Notes under the pieces: generated by a model
What the model saw: the letters and a program-made list of their open reading frames with translations, nothing else
Databases searched by the model: none
What the model was told of the DNA's origin: nothing
Made by a program: the position numbers and the translations under genes
Assembly: GCF_040412425.1 (NCBI RefSeq)
Contig: NC_089744.1
Location: 32,002,501-32,066,500, forward strand
DNA: 64,000 nucleotides
Direction: 5' to 3'
Origin: Macrobrachium rosenbergii
Taxonomy: Eukaryota; Arthropoda; Malacostraca; Decapoda; Palaemonidae
Shown here: positions 46,601-60,074 of the stretch, one piece after another
Layout of the letters: each line of letters begins with the position of its first letter
How positions within the stretch are numbered: position 1 is the stretch's first letter

Positions 46601-47687
46601 TCCAAGCACGCCTTTTCAACCTGCTTTGTCATCAGCAAAGAAACCTTCCCAGCAACGACCCTTTCAGTCCCCCTCTTCCAGGCTGGGAAAAGGAGCTGGA
46701 GGCAGGGCCAGAGAAAGTAGACGGTAGAGTGGGCACCCCTCCCCACTCTTTGCCACCAGTAGGGGGATGCCTGTCAAGCCACTGGGCTAAGTGGCAGCAT
46801 TTCTTGGCGGAGCAATGGGTGGTAGACATCCTTCAGGTAAGATATCTACTACTTTTCGACTTCGCCCCTCCCCTCTTCGATCACTCTCTCCTTCAGCTCC
46901 CTTATGCCCAAGGCTCTCCAAAGCATCTAGCTCTCCAAGAGGAAGTGAGGAAGATGATGGAGAAAGGAGCAATAGAGCAAGTCACGCGCCCTTCCCCAGG
47001 TTTTTACAGCTGGGTCGTTTTAGTCCACAAAGCCACTGGTGATTGAAGACCAGTGATAGACCTTTCAACTTTGAACTCTTAATCAGGAAGACCAAGTTCA
47101 AGATGGAGACTCCTCGAACAGTCCTAGCGGCTGTCGGAAACAATGATTATGTGCTCACAACAGATTTGAAGGACGCTTACTTCCAGATCCCAATCTATCC
47201 CTCCTGGAAATTTCTTCGCTTCAGTCTTGGGGAATTGGTGTTCCAGTTCAAAATCCTTTGTTTTGGCCTAACAACAGCTCCCCAGGTGTTCACAAGAGTT
47301 TTCACCTTAGTGTCGACATGGGTTCACGCACAGGGGGTTTGCCGCCTAAGATATCTTGACGACTGGCTGGTCTTAGCACACTCCTGGGAGAAGCTAATTC
47401 GAGACAAGGACCGCCTTCTCCAATTTTGTTGTGGCTTAGGTGTCGTGATAAACTTGGAAATGTCAATCTTCAGTCCAGTCAAAGGATTCTTTACCTGGGA
47501 ATGGTCATAGACACAGCCTCATCAAGAGTTTTCCCATTAGACCAAAGGATCAAGAAGTTAAGGACAGTGGCTCGCTCCTTCCTGTCTGAACAGAAACAAC
47601 CAACACGCCAATGGCAAGTAGTTCTAGGCCTTCTGACGTCACTGGAGAAGCTAGTTCCTCATGGCCATCTGCATCTTCGATGGATAA
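43668..47687 (+). mobile_element. DIRS-like retrotransposon 2, 5' part through RT
   Basis: The 5' terminal region (43668-44040) is shared with 50712-51000: TTTGTATTTTTCAT-GCTAAC, then a CTTCTGG-CCAGCTGGAAACC block. Next come gag-like segments (44067-46700) and RT (46960-47687). RNase H and the tyrosine recombinase are absent; homology stops near 47687, just before a hAT-derived sequence. Gag is Ser/Pro-rich with YAEGIDLICEFNNLSKK (about 45777-45830) and ANLWANLQQMRRDAVLSK (46311-46365). The latter matches the WANLVLRRRD segment of DIRS 1, so the two elements are related families. Confidence 0.75.
44067..46740 (+). pseudogene. DIRS 2 gag-like region, multiply frameshifted
   Basis: Successive + strand open stretches (44105-44479, 44677-45042, 45114-45497, 45702-45905, 46308-46562) in different frames are Ser/Pro-rich early and helical later. 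They contain FTPSHSSIASSLEVLGEGQE, a VFDKVDSVFQEKYGCVLKKK phrase and the YAEGIDLICEF block. Position and composition fit a DIRS capsid-like ORF. I assign it from context and from the partial match to the DIRS 1 gag segment. Confidence 0.6.
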
Positions 47688-47690
47688 AAT
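46960..47690 (+). pseudogene. DIRS 2 reverse transcriptase
   Basis: RT blocks: GAIEQVTRPSPGFYSWVVLV ending KATGD and a stop (46969-47045), RPVIDLS in the next frame (about 47050), TTDLKDAYFQIPIYPSWKF (about 47158-47215), FQFKILCFGLTTAPQVFTRV (47241-47300) and the intact active site RYLDDWLVLA (about 47349-47378). LGMVID and the beginning of the RNase H linker (WQVVLGLLTSLEKLVPHG, about 47612-47665) follow in another frame. YLDDWLV is the DIRS form of the YxDD site. The open frame 47043-47510 spans the RT core, but stops and shifts on both sides make it a pseudogene. Confidence 0.88.
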
Positions 47691-47879
47691 GAAATATGAG
47701 AGTGATGAATCTTTTGTATTTGAGGAGAGGGAGAGAGAGGCTGACTCTGTATGTGAAGTGTACAGGTCAGTTGGAAGTTTGTACATGTCCCAGTCCCACC
47801 TACTTACTCCCGATATTGTCGCACTGGCTGTCATTACGCGTTTCATGTCATCCCTGTGTTGTTCTCTGTATAATTAAAT

Positions 47880-49880
<2,001 letters not shown>

Positions 49881-50711
49881 ACTGCACTTTTATATAGTTG
49901 CATGTATGTATGTATGTGTGTGTGTGTGCGTGGAGGGGGAGTTTCCACCTATATTGGGTGAAGAGGTCGTAGGGGGTTCCACTGAGCACAGCACAAGCAA
50001 AGGGGTTCCATTAGCTGGGATACTACAACTAGAGGTTTACAAGACCTCTCTGCAACTGATCACACACAGTCCACAGGTGGATCCCTTTCTATCAAAGATA
50101 TTTTCATAAACTTACACAAATTCTCAGGACACTGAATTAACCACATCTTCACTGAGAGTCAACTTATCTGGATGCATTAATGGTTTTATACATGACTTCT
50201 TAGCCATTTAATCTACATTTTGGGTGTGGTCTCCTCTCACGCCTGTTAAACATTACTAGCCTCTATTTCATTTACCTTCTACAAAATCCTGACTTTTTTA
50301 GATCTCCCTCAACATCCAGTGCTGACATTTTATTTCAAAAATGGCTCTGCACTTATTATACATAACATTACCACACATGGAACCTGAATCCTTCCTATAT
50401 AATGCTATAAGGCTTACAAACTCTTGTCATATTTACCATTACCTGTTTTGCTATTCACTTAACGCTATCAATTTTTTATTGTTATTTCAGTCTTACTTCC
50501 TATCAAAAGCCTTTGTTAGCTCACTAATATCCTGGTGTTTTCTATCTGTGAGATTTCATCACAGACCAAAATGAATGCCTCAGTTCAACCCACAAAGATT
50601 AGTAGATAAGAGGGGAAAATAATCATTAAACACCAAAAATGTTTCTAATCATCCCCCATTTTGAGAATTGCTCTCATTTTTTGGATGCTGCTTCTTGTTT
50701 CCTTATAGATA
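49881..50711. other. No recognisable gene; short GT tract
   Basis: A GTAT/GT tract lies at 49904-49930. The remaining AT-rich DNA has no motif that I recognise. Confidence 0.4.
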
Positions 50712-51054
50712 TGACAAATTTAAATTAGTTTGTATTTTTCATTGCTAACAGACCTGCGGTCTAACATCAGGATAAATCTTCTGGCACCAGCTGGAAACCA
50801 GTAAAAAACAACAAGAACTGTTTATGCAAGGCATCTAGCATCCGTCATGGAGATGAGATGGGAAGTGGGCAGCAACCTTATTTCAACCCTGTGACGTCTT
50901 ATTTTTCTTCTTACCGCCACTGAGAGAGGTGGTTTCTTTTTCTCCTTCCTCTCCATAGCCAATTGTTTTTGCCTTTGCCCATGTTTCTTTGTTGTATTTA
51001 TGTCAGTCACAAATCTTTGGACTGCTTGACTTGGTGACCATTCCTTTCCTATTA
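50712..51054 (+). mobile_element. Isolated DIRS 2-family 5' terminal region
   Basis: Matches 43668-44010 over the TTTGTATTTTTCAT, GATAAA-CTTCTGG-CCAGCTGG, CCAGTAAAAAACAA and TTTATGCAAGG words and the later TTCTTACCGCC segment. The DIRS coding part does not follow; a MITE begins at 51055. The right limit of the fragment beyond the MITE was not determined. Confidence 0.7.
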
Positions 51055-51494
51055 CAGGCAGTCCCCGGTTATCAGTGGCCTCGGTTATCAGCGATCTGGT
51101 TTTACAGCGCTTGTCTAGTGATGACGATAACCAGATTTTTGACACCAATTCCCGTTTATCGGTGCCGATCTCCAGTTATCGGCGCCGATCTCCAGTTATC
51201 GGCGCCGATCTCCAGTTATCGGCGCCGATCTCCAGTTATCGGCGCCGATCTCCAGTTATCGGCGCCGATCTCCAGTTATCGGCGTCAATCTCCGGTTATC
51301 GGCATCGATCTCCAGTTATCGGTGTCGATCTCTGGTTATCGGCGTCAGCCTCCGGTTATTGGGCTGATCCCCAGTTATCGGTGCCAATAACCGAGGATCA
51401 GTACTATTATCACCAAAATTTTCGGTTGTCGGCGATTTTCGGTTATCGTCACGCTGTTGGGAACGGAACCCCGACGATAACAGGGGACTGCCTG
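51055..51494. mobile_element. MITE with CAGGCAGTCC ends, 440 bp, expanded core
   Basis: The left end is CAGGCAGTCCCCGGTTATCA and the right end inverted is CAGGCAGTCCCCTGTTATCG. TA flanks it at 51053-51054 and 51495-51496. It is longer than its relatives because of an internal 20 bp minisatellite. Confidence 0.9.
51161..51379. repeat. 20 bp minisatellite with a palindromic core, about 11 copies
   Basis: Unit GGCGCCGATCTCCAGTTATC. Five consecutive units (51181-51280) are identical; outer units differ by one to several bases. Each junction creates the palindrome ATCGGCGCCGAT. Because 20 is not a multiple of three, the array reads as a repeating peptide in more than one frame, which is an artefact. 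Confidence 0.95.
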
Positions 51495-51496
51495 TA

Positions 51497-52000
51497 CAGC
51501 CAGGTTGAAGAATTCTTCTCTTGCTTCCTATGAACTCCCTTCCTTCAAGAGACAAGTTTAATTACTTCCTTTGAGACAGGCCTCTTGATTTCCTTTTTTT
51601 CATAAGTCCTCAGTGAGATAAGGTATTGTGTGGCTATACCAACAGTCCTTTCATAAAAACAATGTAAAATGTTGTATGTGGTTTATCTTTCTATCTCATA
51701 ATTAAGATGATGGGCTATGCCTGGAATGAATTTTACATCAACTGGCTGCATATGATTCCTGGATACTGGGGTGTACTCAGGCCTGGCCAATAAATGGAAA
51801 GATTGGTTCACTGGACAGATGTTTTTATGAACATAAAACAACTGTGACGGCAATTCATTTCAGGTACCTGTCTAGGCCATTATGGTTTCCTCTTGGGAAG
51901 GTGGCTAATCATAGAGCCAGTAATAGAAATGATGATTTTATACAATTAAAAATACGGAATTAGCATCAAATCTTCTATAAAAGAATTAATGAAAACAAAT
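51497..52000 (-). other. TRAPPC10: Probable TRAPPC10 3' UTR and downstream DNA
   Basis: The segment next to the TRAPPC10 stop is AT-rich. I saw no canonical AATAAA on the - strand close to the stop; an ATTAAA variant occurs near 51560. The transcript end is unresolved. Confidence 0.3.
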
Positions 52001-52155
52001 TTAAGTTACAGACAAATCTGACTGAGCCATATTTGAAGCAGGTAAGACATGAACTTGTTGGGCCTTGCTAAAGTTGTAAACCTGGCCAGGACTAAATGGC
52101 TCCAGACGGGGCACAGAAGAGGCACTTCCTACATATTCATTTTTTCTCCCTCCAT
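52001..52155 (-). CDS. TRAPPC10: TRAPPC10-like, terminal exon
   Basis: On the - strand, after acceptor TTCTTTCAG, two bases finish a split Asp codon, then 50 codons and TAA. The peptide includes SSVPRLEPFSPGQVYNFSKA, then QQVHVLPASN, ending SDLSVT. In vertebrate TRAPPC10 the C-terminus has the same layout: a P-L--LP-GQV-N phrase, a V-V-P phrase, then a short hydrophobic tail ending SVT. Length and phase (155 nt = 2 + 51 codons) fit the preceding exon exactly. TRAPPC10 (yeast Trs130) is a core subunit of TRAPPII, a Rab-activating tether at the Golgi. Confidence 0.92.
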
Positions 52156-52890
52156 CTGAAAGAATAGGAATATGATTTTAGAATTACAACTGAAATGATG
52201 GCTGAACATCTAGCCATGTGCAATACCTGCTGGAATGAAAAAGACATAGCTGCAAAAACAATATTCTTTGATTAATACACCTTCAACACAATCTGTATAG
52301 TAATGTTCTGCACTATAACACAGACAAATGTAACTGACATTTAGGCTTTGGAAAAAATCCAACTAAAAAAAATTGTGGTATATAATATGTACATAAAGTG
52401 CAGATGATTATTTCCTTGTCAAAGAACCAGTTGAATGGCTAAAATATTACTAAAAAAATTTCTTTTTAAACAGAATGAACTTTTTAAGTACAAAACCAAC
52501 ATTTAAATCAATGCTTGATTCATAATTCTTTCCAAATCCTACATACTCCACTCTACTTAACAAATAAGATCTGGTTAAACAAATCATTTATAACTAACTA
52601 ACTGACAAATAAGATCATCTTCTGGCTGGCTGGCAGCAAGGCACATGAGCACACCCTGTAAACATTTAAACTGGAGCAAGAAAAAGTTAAACTTGGACAA
52701 TTAAGTGGGAAGAGATCCAAAAGAATGGGTGAACAGCAAAAAGTACCAATGCAGCTGGGGTCTAAGGGACATGCACAGTAAAGAACTTTTAGCATCACCT
52801 CCAGTAGGCTGCAAAAGACACTCTTGAGTTAGTACCAGACTGTCCTCGCCAAGGACAATCTGGAACTTTAAGACTTTCATTAAAGCTTAC
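52156..52890 (-). other. TRAPPC10: TRAPPC10-like intron
   Basis: A 735 bp GT-AG intron (GTAAGC to TTTCAG). No repeat recognised inside. Confidence 0.8.
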
Positions 52891-53028
52891 CTCTGGGGGC
52901 TGGCTGTCTACTATCAGCTGGAATGTACTTTGAAAGGCGTACAGATGGCAGTGGTAGGAATCCTCCTGTTAAGGGCATAACATCTAAAATAACACTCTGA
53001 CGTACTCCACCTTCAAGAGTAAGGACAC
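52891..53028 (-). CDS. TRAPPC10: TRAPPC10-like, penultimate exon
   Basis: 138 nt on the - strand: two bases completing a Gly codon, 45 codons, and one base starting the next. Acceptor TGTTTCAG, donor GTAAGC. The peptide VLTLEGGVRQSVILDVMPLT continues GGFLPLPSVRLSKYIPAD. The phrase VMPL--G-LPLP-VRL-KY is the conserved C-terminal block of TRAPPC10. No stops occur in the frame, and both flanking phases agree. Confidence 0.95.
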
Positions 53029-54949
53029 CTGAAACATTCAATGAAAACAATGTATAATATGTAATTGTGAGACTATTTACTCTATAAATATATGCAGTCC
53101 ACTGTCACTTTTTCTTTTATCAACACATTGTTCTTGCTTTTTCAAGACTGCTAAACACAGTAGCCAATCAATTTCTAGGGAATGTATTAGGCATCACCAA
53201 TGCTGAGACAAGCTCTCTGCTGAGCAACATCAGTCACCATTCAAGGTAAGATGTAAGTACAGTAGTTCATAAAGCTCATTTATTACATTTCAAGGGGTTA
53301 TATTCTGTAATACTATCATACTGTATACTATACAAGTGAGAATGGAAGAAAAAAAATATGAAAGAATTTCAGATGAATCAGACTGAAAGGAAAATTAGAA
53401 TACTGTACAGTAACTTACTCTGTGTGAAAAGGAAGGAGAATGACAAAGAGTAAGAACTGGTAACTTTCATTTGATTTTGGCATGGAAATTTTATAATAAT
53501 ACAGTGTTGATTTTATTTGTGAATTTTCTATGTACAGTTTTCTTGACTGTTCCATTCGAGTGTAAAAAGTGCTTGGCCTGTGTATTTGAAATTCTAAAGA
53601 CAAATATCAGTTTTCACACCACTGTTCTACTCATGCCCATTCTGCACTCCAGGACTTAAGAATGCCAACCATAGCACTCAAAAGTAAGTCTCTCTCAAAC
53701 TGATAATAATGTGTGACAGCAAGAGAGTAGTTTAACTTATTTTTACAAAAGAATACTCAGTACAGTGGAATAAAAATTTTACTTTATAAAATAAACTATG
53801 CATTGGACACCTGTACTGGAAGTGTTCTTTACAAGAAACATTATGTTGTAGCTTCATGTTACGTATAGCAAAGATGAATCAAAGGCACGCTCCTTGTTTT
53901 AACCAATAATGTTTACCGCTTTATACACACTTTTTGGCAAATGCATTGAGTTTTTTTAAACTAACATTCCTGTTTACCATCTTAACTGGGACAAAAACAC
54001 TGTAAAAAGAAAACTTTTAACATTGGAAAAACAACCCATTCTTCATAATATGTAAGGCATTTGCATTACAATATATACTAAGAACAAAATGCAGAAATTT
54101 TATATACTCGTATTTGATTCTAATATCCATTTAATTTCCTTAATACTTTTTAAACATTTATAGTAAAAGCATCCTGCAATTTATTATCTTTCAATTATAC
54201 ATAAAATTTGAGCAGGAATGAAAATTTCTTAATACTGAACTGCTGTAACTCAATAAGTTGAATCTATTTTGGAGACAGGTGGTATGTGAATGATGGAGCT
54301 GGACAAACAACTAAGTTTGATTTTTTCTATGGCTAGGTATGGCATTTGACAGCATGAATATGTAGTATTCCATTAATACTTTTCTTAGTTTTGTAATTAT
54401 AGAGGATTTTCTTTAAACATTCCCAAACAAACTGGAACATATACTGTAATTTGTATTTGATCAGCTCAATATAGTATTTGCCAATGAAAAATGACTAATG
54501 AGTCATCATCTGATAGGCACAGTACTGTATTGCTATTTACCACTTCCCTACTGTTTTTACCTGGAAATTTATCTAACTTTATACTGTACTGTTAGATACA
54601 ATTAAAATGGGAGATTTTATCTAAGCTTTTGCCAACACAGAACAATGTTTCCTTGAAACACTCCTAAAAGGATGACCAAGAAATACAACACTATGCTACA
54701 TAAACTTTGTTTTTTTGCATATCAGGATGGGTGAATAACTGCTATATTTTTACAATAATAAAAATTTTCTACAACTCCATTGTTATCAAAATAGCCTTTG
54801 TCAGTGTGAAATGTCTTCATGTGTGCCAACTTGATAGATCTTGTTAGGTGACCTGACCCACTAAGCATGCCCAATTTGTGCTCCACTGGCTTTGAAGGCA
54901 AAGAAGACACCATTCCTCTGTGTCAACCTCCATCTCAAAAGAATTCAAG

Positions 54950-55090
54950 GAAGGGAGCAGGGCACCAGATGTTGATGATTAATGGGTTTGTAAAAAGGTA
55001 TTTTATTGTAAAAATGTAATTTATTCTTACAATCCCATTATTAATCATAAAATGGCCTGAATCTCAAAATAGGAGAGAAGAAAAAACAAA
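54950..55090. repeat. Repeat shared with 22740-22900
   Basis: Both copies have GATTAATGGGTTTG or its close relative, a T/A-rich middle, and ATTAATCATAA near the end. Family unknown. Confidence 0.45.
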
Positions 55091-55190
55091 AGCATTAGAA
55101 TAAGAAAGCAGATATACATGCAAGATGTAAAATACCATGCAGTGATTGGTAACAGAAGAAAACAGACTTCTCAAAATTGTGGGACTGGAA

Positions 55191-55415
55191 CATAAAATTT
55201 AGGCCAAATGCTGAGTGCTGGAACCTATGAGGTCATTCATCACTGAAAATAATGTTGAATCAATTGTTAGGAAAGGGAGGAAAGTAAGATGGAAGAAAGA
55301 GAAGGTGCAGTAAAAGGAATGAAAGGGGTTGCAGCTAAGGGCTGAAGGGATACTACAAAGAACCTTAGGTAATGCCTACAATGCACCATATGAGGTGCAC
55401 TAACAGTACTACCTC
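55191..55415 (-). repeat. Dispersed decapod-type repeat in TRAPPC10 intron
   Basis: Reverse-orientation copy with ATTTAGGCCAAATGCTGAG, TATGAGGTCATTCATCACTG, AAGTAAGATGGAAGAAAG, TGAAAGGGGTTGCAGCTAAG and AAAGAACCTTAGGTAATGCC. It is shorter than the copy at 28826 because the middle is deleted. Confidence 0.75.
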
Positions 55416-56671
55416 CCAACATGAATCAAAATTGTGGGAGCTTCTGTGAGCAATGGATTTCCAAAGGAAGATATTATAACAAAGAAGTACACATTGTGGA
55501 GTACAGGTACTCCACAATGATACACACCTCCAAATATGCCAGAGCCATGAGGGATGAGATCACAGAGAAGATGAGGATTACTGAGATTTGTTCATAAAAT
55601 CTCATAAGTAAAACTAACAAATGTTTTCAAAACGTCAAGTGCCTGCTCTAAGGATCAGAAAGTTCCAGGTTATATTACATGGGCAAAAAAGAGAAGGGAG
55701 CCCAAACTTCATGTGCCCTGATCATAACTTGTTACATGTTCTTGTGAAACTTCCAAATAAATCCTGGAAAAACCTGCCAAAGTTAATAATATGAGATAAA
55801 ATTCCTTGAAACAGGAGGATTCTGGTGACTCATGTGAAGGAGTAGACAATAAGGGCAAAAAGCTTCTGTCCTTTTGAGATTTATCTTGAAGAATCTTACT
55901 GAACAGAGAAGCCTAACCTCAGCAGAAGAGGAAAGCAAAGCACAAATGGTGAAAAGATGTTAACTAACTTGACAAAATGACATAACAGATCCAAAATAAT
56001 CTTATCACTTCCTAAGTTTAAGCCCTGATGAAGAAAGGAAGAAAAGTGAGCAAAGCAATACACCTTAATGAGAGAGAGAGTGAGAGCGCACAACTTAACA
56101 TTCCTGAAGTTGCCTAAGATAGGAACAAAGGCCTACGTGGCTGAGAACCCCATCCATCACATCAGACTATGTTATGTGAATGATACAAAAATTGATTTTT
56201 CCAACTCATAGAGATAATTCAGCTTTTAGTACTTGATGAAACATTCTATAATCTTTTCCATGTAGGAAATTTTTTCTGTATAACATAAAAGACTTGCGAC
56301 ATGACATGAACATGACAGTAATCCAACAATATCAAATGTTAGACATTTTAACTGAGAAGACATCCAACTTCAAAAATGAATGTCATGGAATTTTTAGCAG
56401 GTGCTCTAGGCACCCCTGGTTTTAACATGGCATAAAACATAATGACAATAAAATAATTATATAAATAATATATCTCAATCAATTCCACACAAAATATTGA
56501 AATCTATATGCTATACATATAGCATTAATTTTAAGACTGTGAGTGGTTAACACATCTTACATTGATACTTACTGATCGCTCATGAAAATTTTCAATGGGT
56601 ATTATCATGCTGAACCAATCTGCCAAGAAATTCACTCATATACTCCATTGATATCAATAAACAGTACACAC

Positions 56672-56888
56672 CTGCTGTTCTGCCACACACAGCCCACATT
56701 GTCTGATCTGCAAGAACTTCATACATAATGGAATGAGATGATGGTTGCGACTCCTGTCCATTACTATCAGCTGATGTTGATAATGCTGCCACTTGTTGTA
56801 AGGCAATGTGTAAGTGGCACATGTTTCCAGCTCGACACAGCTCTGATCCTTTGCTGGGTTCTACTCTTGCTCGGATAGTATACAAAGT
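56672..56888 (-). CDS. TRAPPC10: TRAPPC10-like, upstream exon of the visible part
   Basis: 217 nt on the - strand after acceptor TTTACAG, starting TLYTIRARVEPSKG, then CRAGNMCHLHIAL, SIMYEVLADQTMWAVCGRTA, and one base of a Gly codon before donor GTGTGT. The phrase MYEV-AD---WAVCGK-G is a TRAPPC10 signature just before the VMPL block, and CRAG--CHL precedes it as expected. Joined with the next two exons the frame is continuous. This covers only about 167 residues of a protein of roughly 1,200; upstream exons were not recognised between 56889 and 64000 and probably lie outside. Confidence 0.94.
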
Positions 56889-57633
56889 CTGTAAACGAAA
56901 TGTGTACTATTTTGTTATTAAAGCCCCCTTACCAACCAGCAGCTCAATAAAAATGTACATTCAATTTTTACATAAACCAAACTTACGCCTTTCCTCCTAA
57001 TACAGGGTTATTATAAAACAGGCAATTCCTACTACTGTACGTACAAAGCATTCTTGTGGGAGATGTGGCAACAACTTTTTCATTCATGGTTTAGATAAAT
57101 GGCAGTATCTATGGGAAAACTGGAAGTCTGGTATAAAAATGAATAAAGATACAGGTATACAGTATGTCACTTAACATCCACATACGTTTGAAAAACTGGA
57201 TATTGTCCAGACATTCCCATAGTCAGTTTAGACTAATCTGCTGTAGTGTAAGATACCTTTAGCTACTAAGTAGTTTAGATACTTTGTACAAATTACTTCA
57301 ATTTAAAAATAATGTGAATTACTAAAATACATATGAAAGCATTTACTACAGTAGAGAGAGCCAGGCAATAAATAACTGTATCTACATGTACACATATTTA
57401 AGATTAAAACATATTTACTCTCAAAAAGAAGTGAAAATAAATGAAATAAAAGAGACTAATAAGCATATGAAAAGGACTGCACACAAGAGAGAGATATTGG
57501 CAAGAAGTACCAGTGCCTAAATGTATATGAAAAAACCTATATACAGTATGGTCATTTAAACAAAAGAAATTTACATAATGAAAAAGAAGTGGAAAGTAAC
57601 TGAAAGAAAACAAATAGAAAACATGAGAAAACA

Positions 57634-57643
<10 letters not shown>
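56889..57643. other. Probable TRAPPC10 intron, nothing recognised
   Basis: AT-rich DNA with no recognisable exon. Confidence 0.4.

Positions 57644-57709
<66 letters not shown>
57644..57709. repeat. (GA)n microsatellite
   Basis: GA repeated about 33 times after a short GT run at 57633-57644. Read inverted it gives a Ser-Leu repeat peptide that is an artefact. Confidence 0.97.
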
Positions 57710-57710
<1 letters not shown>

Positions 57711-57799
57711 AGCTGCCCAATAATTCCTCTGAGGATGACTTGAAAAACAGTAAACAAGATTGGTTATTTTGTATTTTTTTAGTTTAATCTAAACAAAGA

Positions 57800-58400
57800 A
57801 TGTACCATGAAAGTAATGTGGAGGATTGAGTTGGGAAAAATAGAAGTTCATAATTTTATTGTTTGCCTGAAAACTTTTTTTAAATGTGGAATTTTCAGTT
57901 ATGAAACAAGTAAGCTACATCATTTTATATTATTTATAAAATTTCCTCTCTCTTATTTGTTAATATAGAATGTCATACTTTCTTTTTTTAAAGAATTTCT
58001 TGACTCATAGTGTTACCTCAGAATATCAAATCTGCCTACCAAATAATTTATTAATACATATTATGTTCCTAGGGATATATCTTCTCCAATCTTTTTTATC
58101 TTGAAACAATGGAGCTACCTCAAATCCTTCCCCCAACCCAATAACCCCACCCGTAAACACAGGCTGACCACCCTCCCATCAATCATTCCTCTGCACTCAC
58201 CTTAGAAAAGGAACAAACTTATGGGGTAGACAGAACATATGGAGTTCAGAATTGGGAAATTTAATGCTTTAGTTTACTGTTTGCTTACTGAATTTTTCTT
58301 TAAAAAAGTGTATCATTTGATATTCAGAAATAAGACATTTATAAAATAATATAAAAATTTGTATAATTTCCTTGTACAATCACATTTTTCTAATCTCTGC
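57800..58400. repeat. Two diverged copies of an approximately 430 bp segment
   Basis: The block TGGAGGATTGAGTTGGGAAA, TTTATTGTTTGCCTGAA, TTTATAAAAT-TCC (57820-57950) recurs as TGGAGTTCAGAATTGGGAAA, TTTACTGTTTGCTTACTGAA, TTTATAAAATAATA (58240-58370). Non-coding. Confidence 0.55.
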
Positions 58401-58599
58401 AAGCCTAGGATATACTGATAAATCAAATTTCTCAATCTACATATAGGCCCACTTGATTCTTGATTAACCTCGTAGTTTTCAATGAAAATATCCCTTTCAC
58501 AGTTTGCAGGGTTTTCTTATTTTCTTTCTACTTTTCAGTATCATTGGGATTGTTGAATGAGATATTCCAAAATCACATTTACATCTTCCTCCATCGTAC

Positions 58600-59487
58600 A
58601 GTCTTACGACCTCTTTTACATCAAGATATTTATAGATCTTTTCTTATTGATGACATATTAGATATGATGAAGTTATGCAAACAATGAGTTTGCTGCGAAA
58701 AAGTTATAAACTGTCTCATTATTTAGAGATCATGGTTGAGTAGGTGGAAAGAAACATGTCCTAATGAAATTATTAATTTTGTACATGGGATTACTTCACA
58801 TGCCAATGATGCATTTGCACTAGTCCAAGTCAACTCTCTACAGCAATGAATCCGTACCAAAAGTAACGGGAAGAGAGAGATCTGAGTTGTTGTGGAGTAT
58901 GATCCATTTTTCAGATAACACTGCTAGTAATACAGTACAAACTGCTTGCATAAAATCCAGCCTTTCCTAGGCAAGTTATCAACACGATTCCAGCTTGCAT
59001 ATGAGCCTAGTTATGAACTACTTGATGAGAGCATGGTGCCTTTCAGAGGAAAATTGAGATTCTGGCAATGTTTGCCTGGAAGGCTCATAGGCTTGAAACT
59101 TTACAAGCTTTGTACTATGGAAGTCTATACTTGGAATATAATGATTCATTGCAGCTCTGTGGCACAAAAGGACTAACAAATACTGAATCCCTAACCATTG
59201 TTATGTGTGAGAAATTCTTAAATACTAGAAGAAGCCTTTTTGCAAACAATTACTTTTCCTCAACTGTTCTTGCTCACAAAGAAGCCTTACCATTGTGGAG
59301 CAATGAGAAGAACAGAAAAGAATATGCTAGAACTGATCTAGAACTGATCAAGAAAGCTAAGTTGAGGAAAGGTTTGTTTTGTTTCAATGAGACACATTTA
59401 GGTAATACATGTGGCACAGTTAAGACATTACAAACTGTTTTTTGTCAACCAAAAAAGTATTTTTTATTTCCATTTGAGGCATTATAA
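58600..59487 (+). pseudogene. piggyBac-like transposase fragment
   Basis: The frame at 58946 gives HKIQPFLGKLSTRFQLAYEP, then ELLDESMVPFRGKLRFWQCL and PGRLIGLKLYKLC. After a frameshift near 59140 it continues TESLTIVMCEKFLNTRRSLF, then ANNYFSSTVLAHK (59157-59280). Piggybac transposases carry the order K--P-L, then -DESM-PF-GR---QY-P-K--K-GIK, then --D-FF-S. The first catalytic Asp (in DESM) and the YFSS phrase are visible. An upstream segment (58600-58686) with LIDDILDMMKLC may belong to it. The copy is in opposite orientation to TRAPPC10 and presumably in its intron. Confidence 0.8.
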
Positions 59488-60074
59488 AATGATCAGTTGG
59501 TTATACATTTAATTCGTAATTATCACATAATTTTTATAATTTATCAATAATAAAAACATTTTACTCGTTCATGATAATGAAAGAAGTTTTGTGATATTAA
59601 GACGTAACTATCTTTAAAAATAAATTTTATTTGTAATTTTAAACTTTTAAATTCTTTAATATAAGTTTTTCCATAAGAGTTTTCTCAGTGTAAAACTCTT
59701 TTGGCGTGTCAAGGCACAGTGGTGGAATGATGCACTTGACTTAACCCTTACAGAGTGGGCTAAAATATAAATTCTCATAAAAAAATTTATTGTTAGGATA
59801 CTTAACTACTGTTAAAGATAGCTTATCTATCTCCGCAAGCTATCTTTAACAGTAGGTAAGATTCATACCAAAAAATATATATTAAGAACACCCCTAGACC
59901 AGGAAAACTTTAATGTAGGCCAGTTTAATAAAAAACACATCAATGAAAAGAGGAAGATATACAAATGGACAGGGCATAAGAAAAAGAAATTATAAAAAAT
60001 TTTCATTACCTTCCATGGGAAGTATAAAGTGAAAATTTCCAAAACTGTGCAGGGCCTCTTTTTCAAGACATTTG
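59488..60074. other. No gene; includes a short inverted repeat
   Basis: GTTAAAGATAGCTTATCTAT and AAGCTATCTTTAACAGTA at 59812-59855 form a small hairpin. Otherwise nothing recognised. Confidence 0.45.

Larger units (their letters stand above)
53029..56671 (-). other. TRAPPC10: TRAPPC10-like intron with nested repeats
   Basis: A 3.6 kb GT-AG intron. It contains a dispersed repeat (55191-55415) and a segment (54950-55080) shared with 22740-22900. A short inverted pair GAAGTACACATTGTGGAGTA / TACTCCACAATG occurs near 55482-55520. The remainder is unremarkable AT-rich sequence. Confidence 0.75.

Noticed and set aside
50989..51533. Two long + strand open frames with repeating SSYRRRSPVIGADLQLSAPI-type peptides
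   Set aside because: Produced by the 20 bp minisatellite; the same peptide appears in shifted frames because the unit is not a multiple of three.
56592..56885. Start of a protein at 56885
   Set aside because: The codon there is TTG inside an exon that begins at 56888 after a splice acceptor; the real frame enters from an upstream exon.
57404..57757. Ser-Leu repeat open frame on the - strand
   Set aside because: Translation of the (GA)n microsatellite.
58140..58260. Possible TRAPPC10 exon with an AAG-GTGAGT-like donor on the - strand
   Set aside because: The frame has no TRAPPC10 motif and the segment is part of a duplicated non-coding block (57820 versus 58240).
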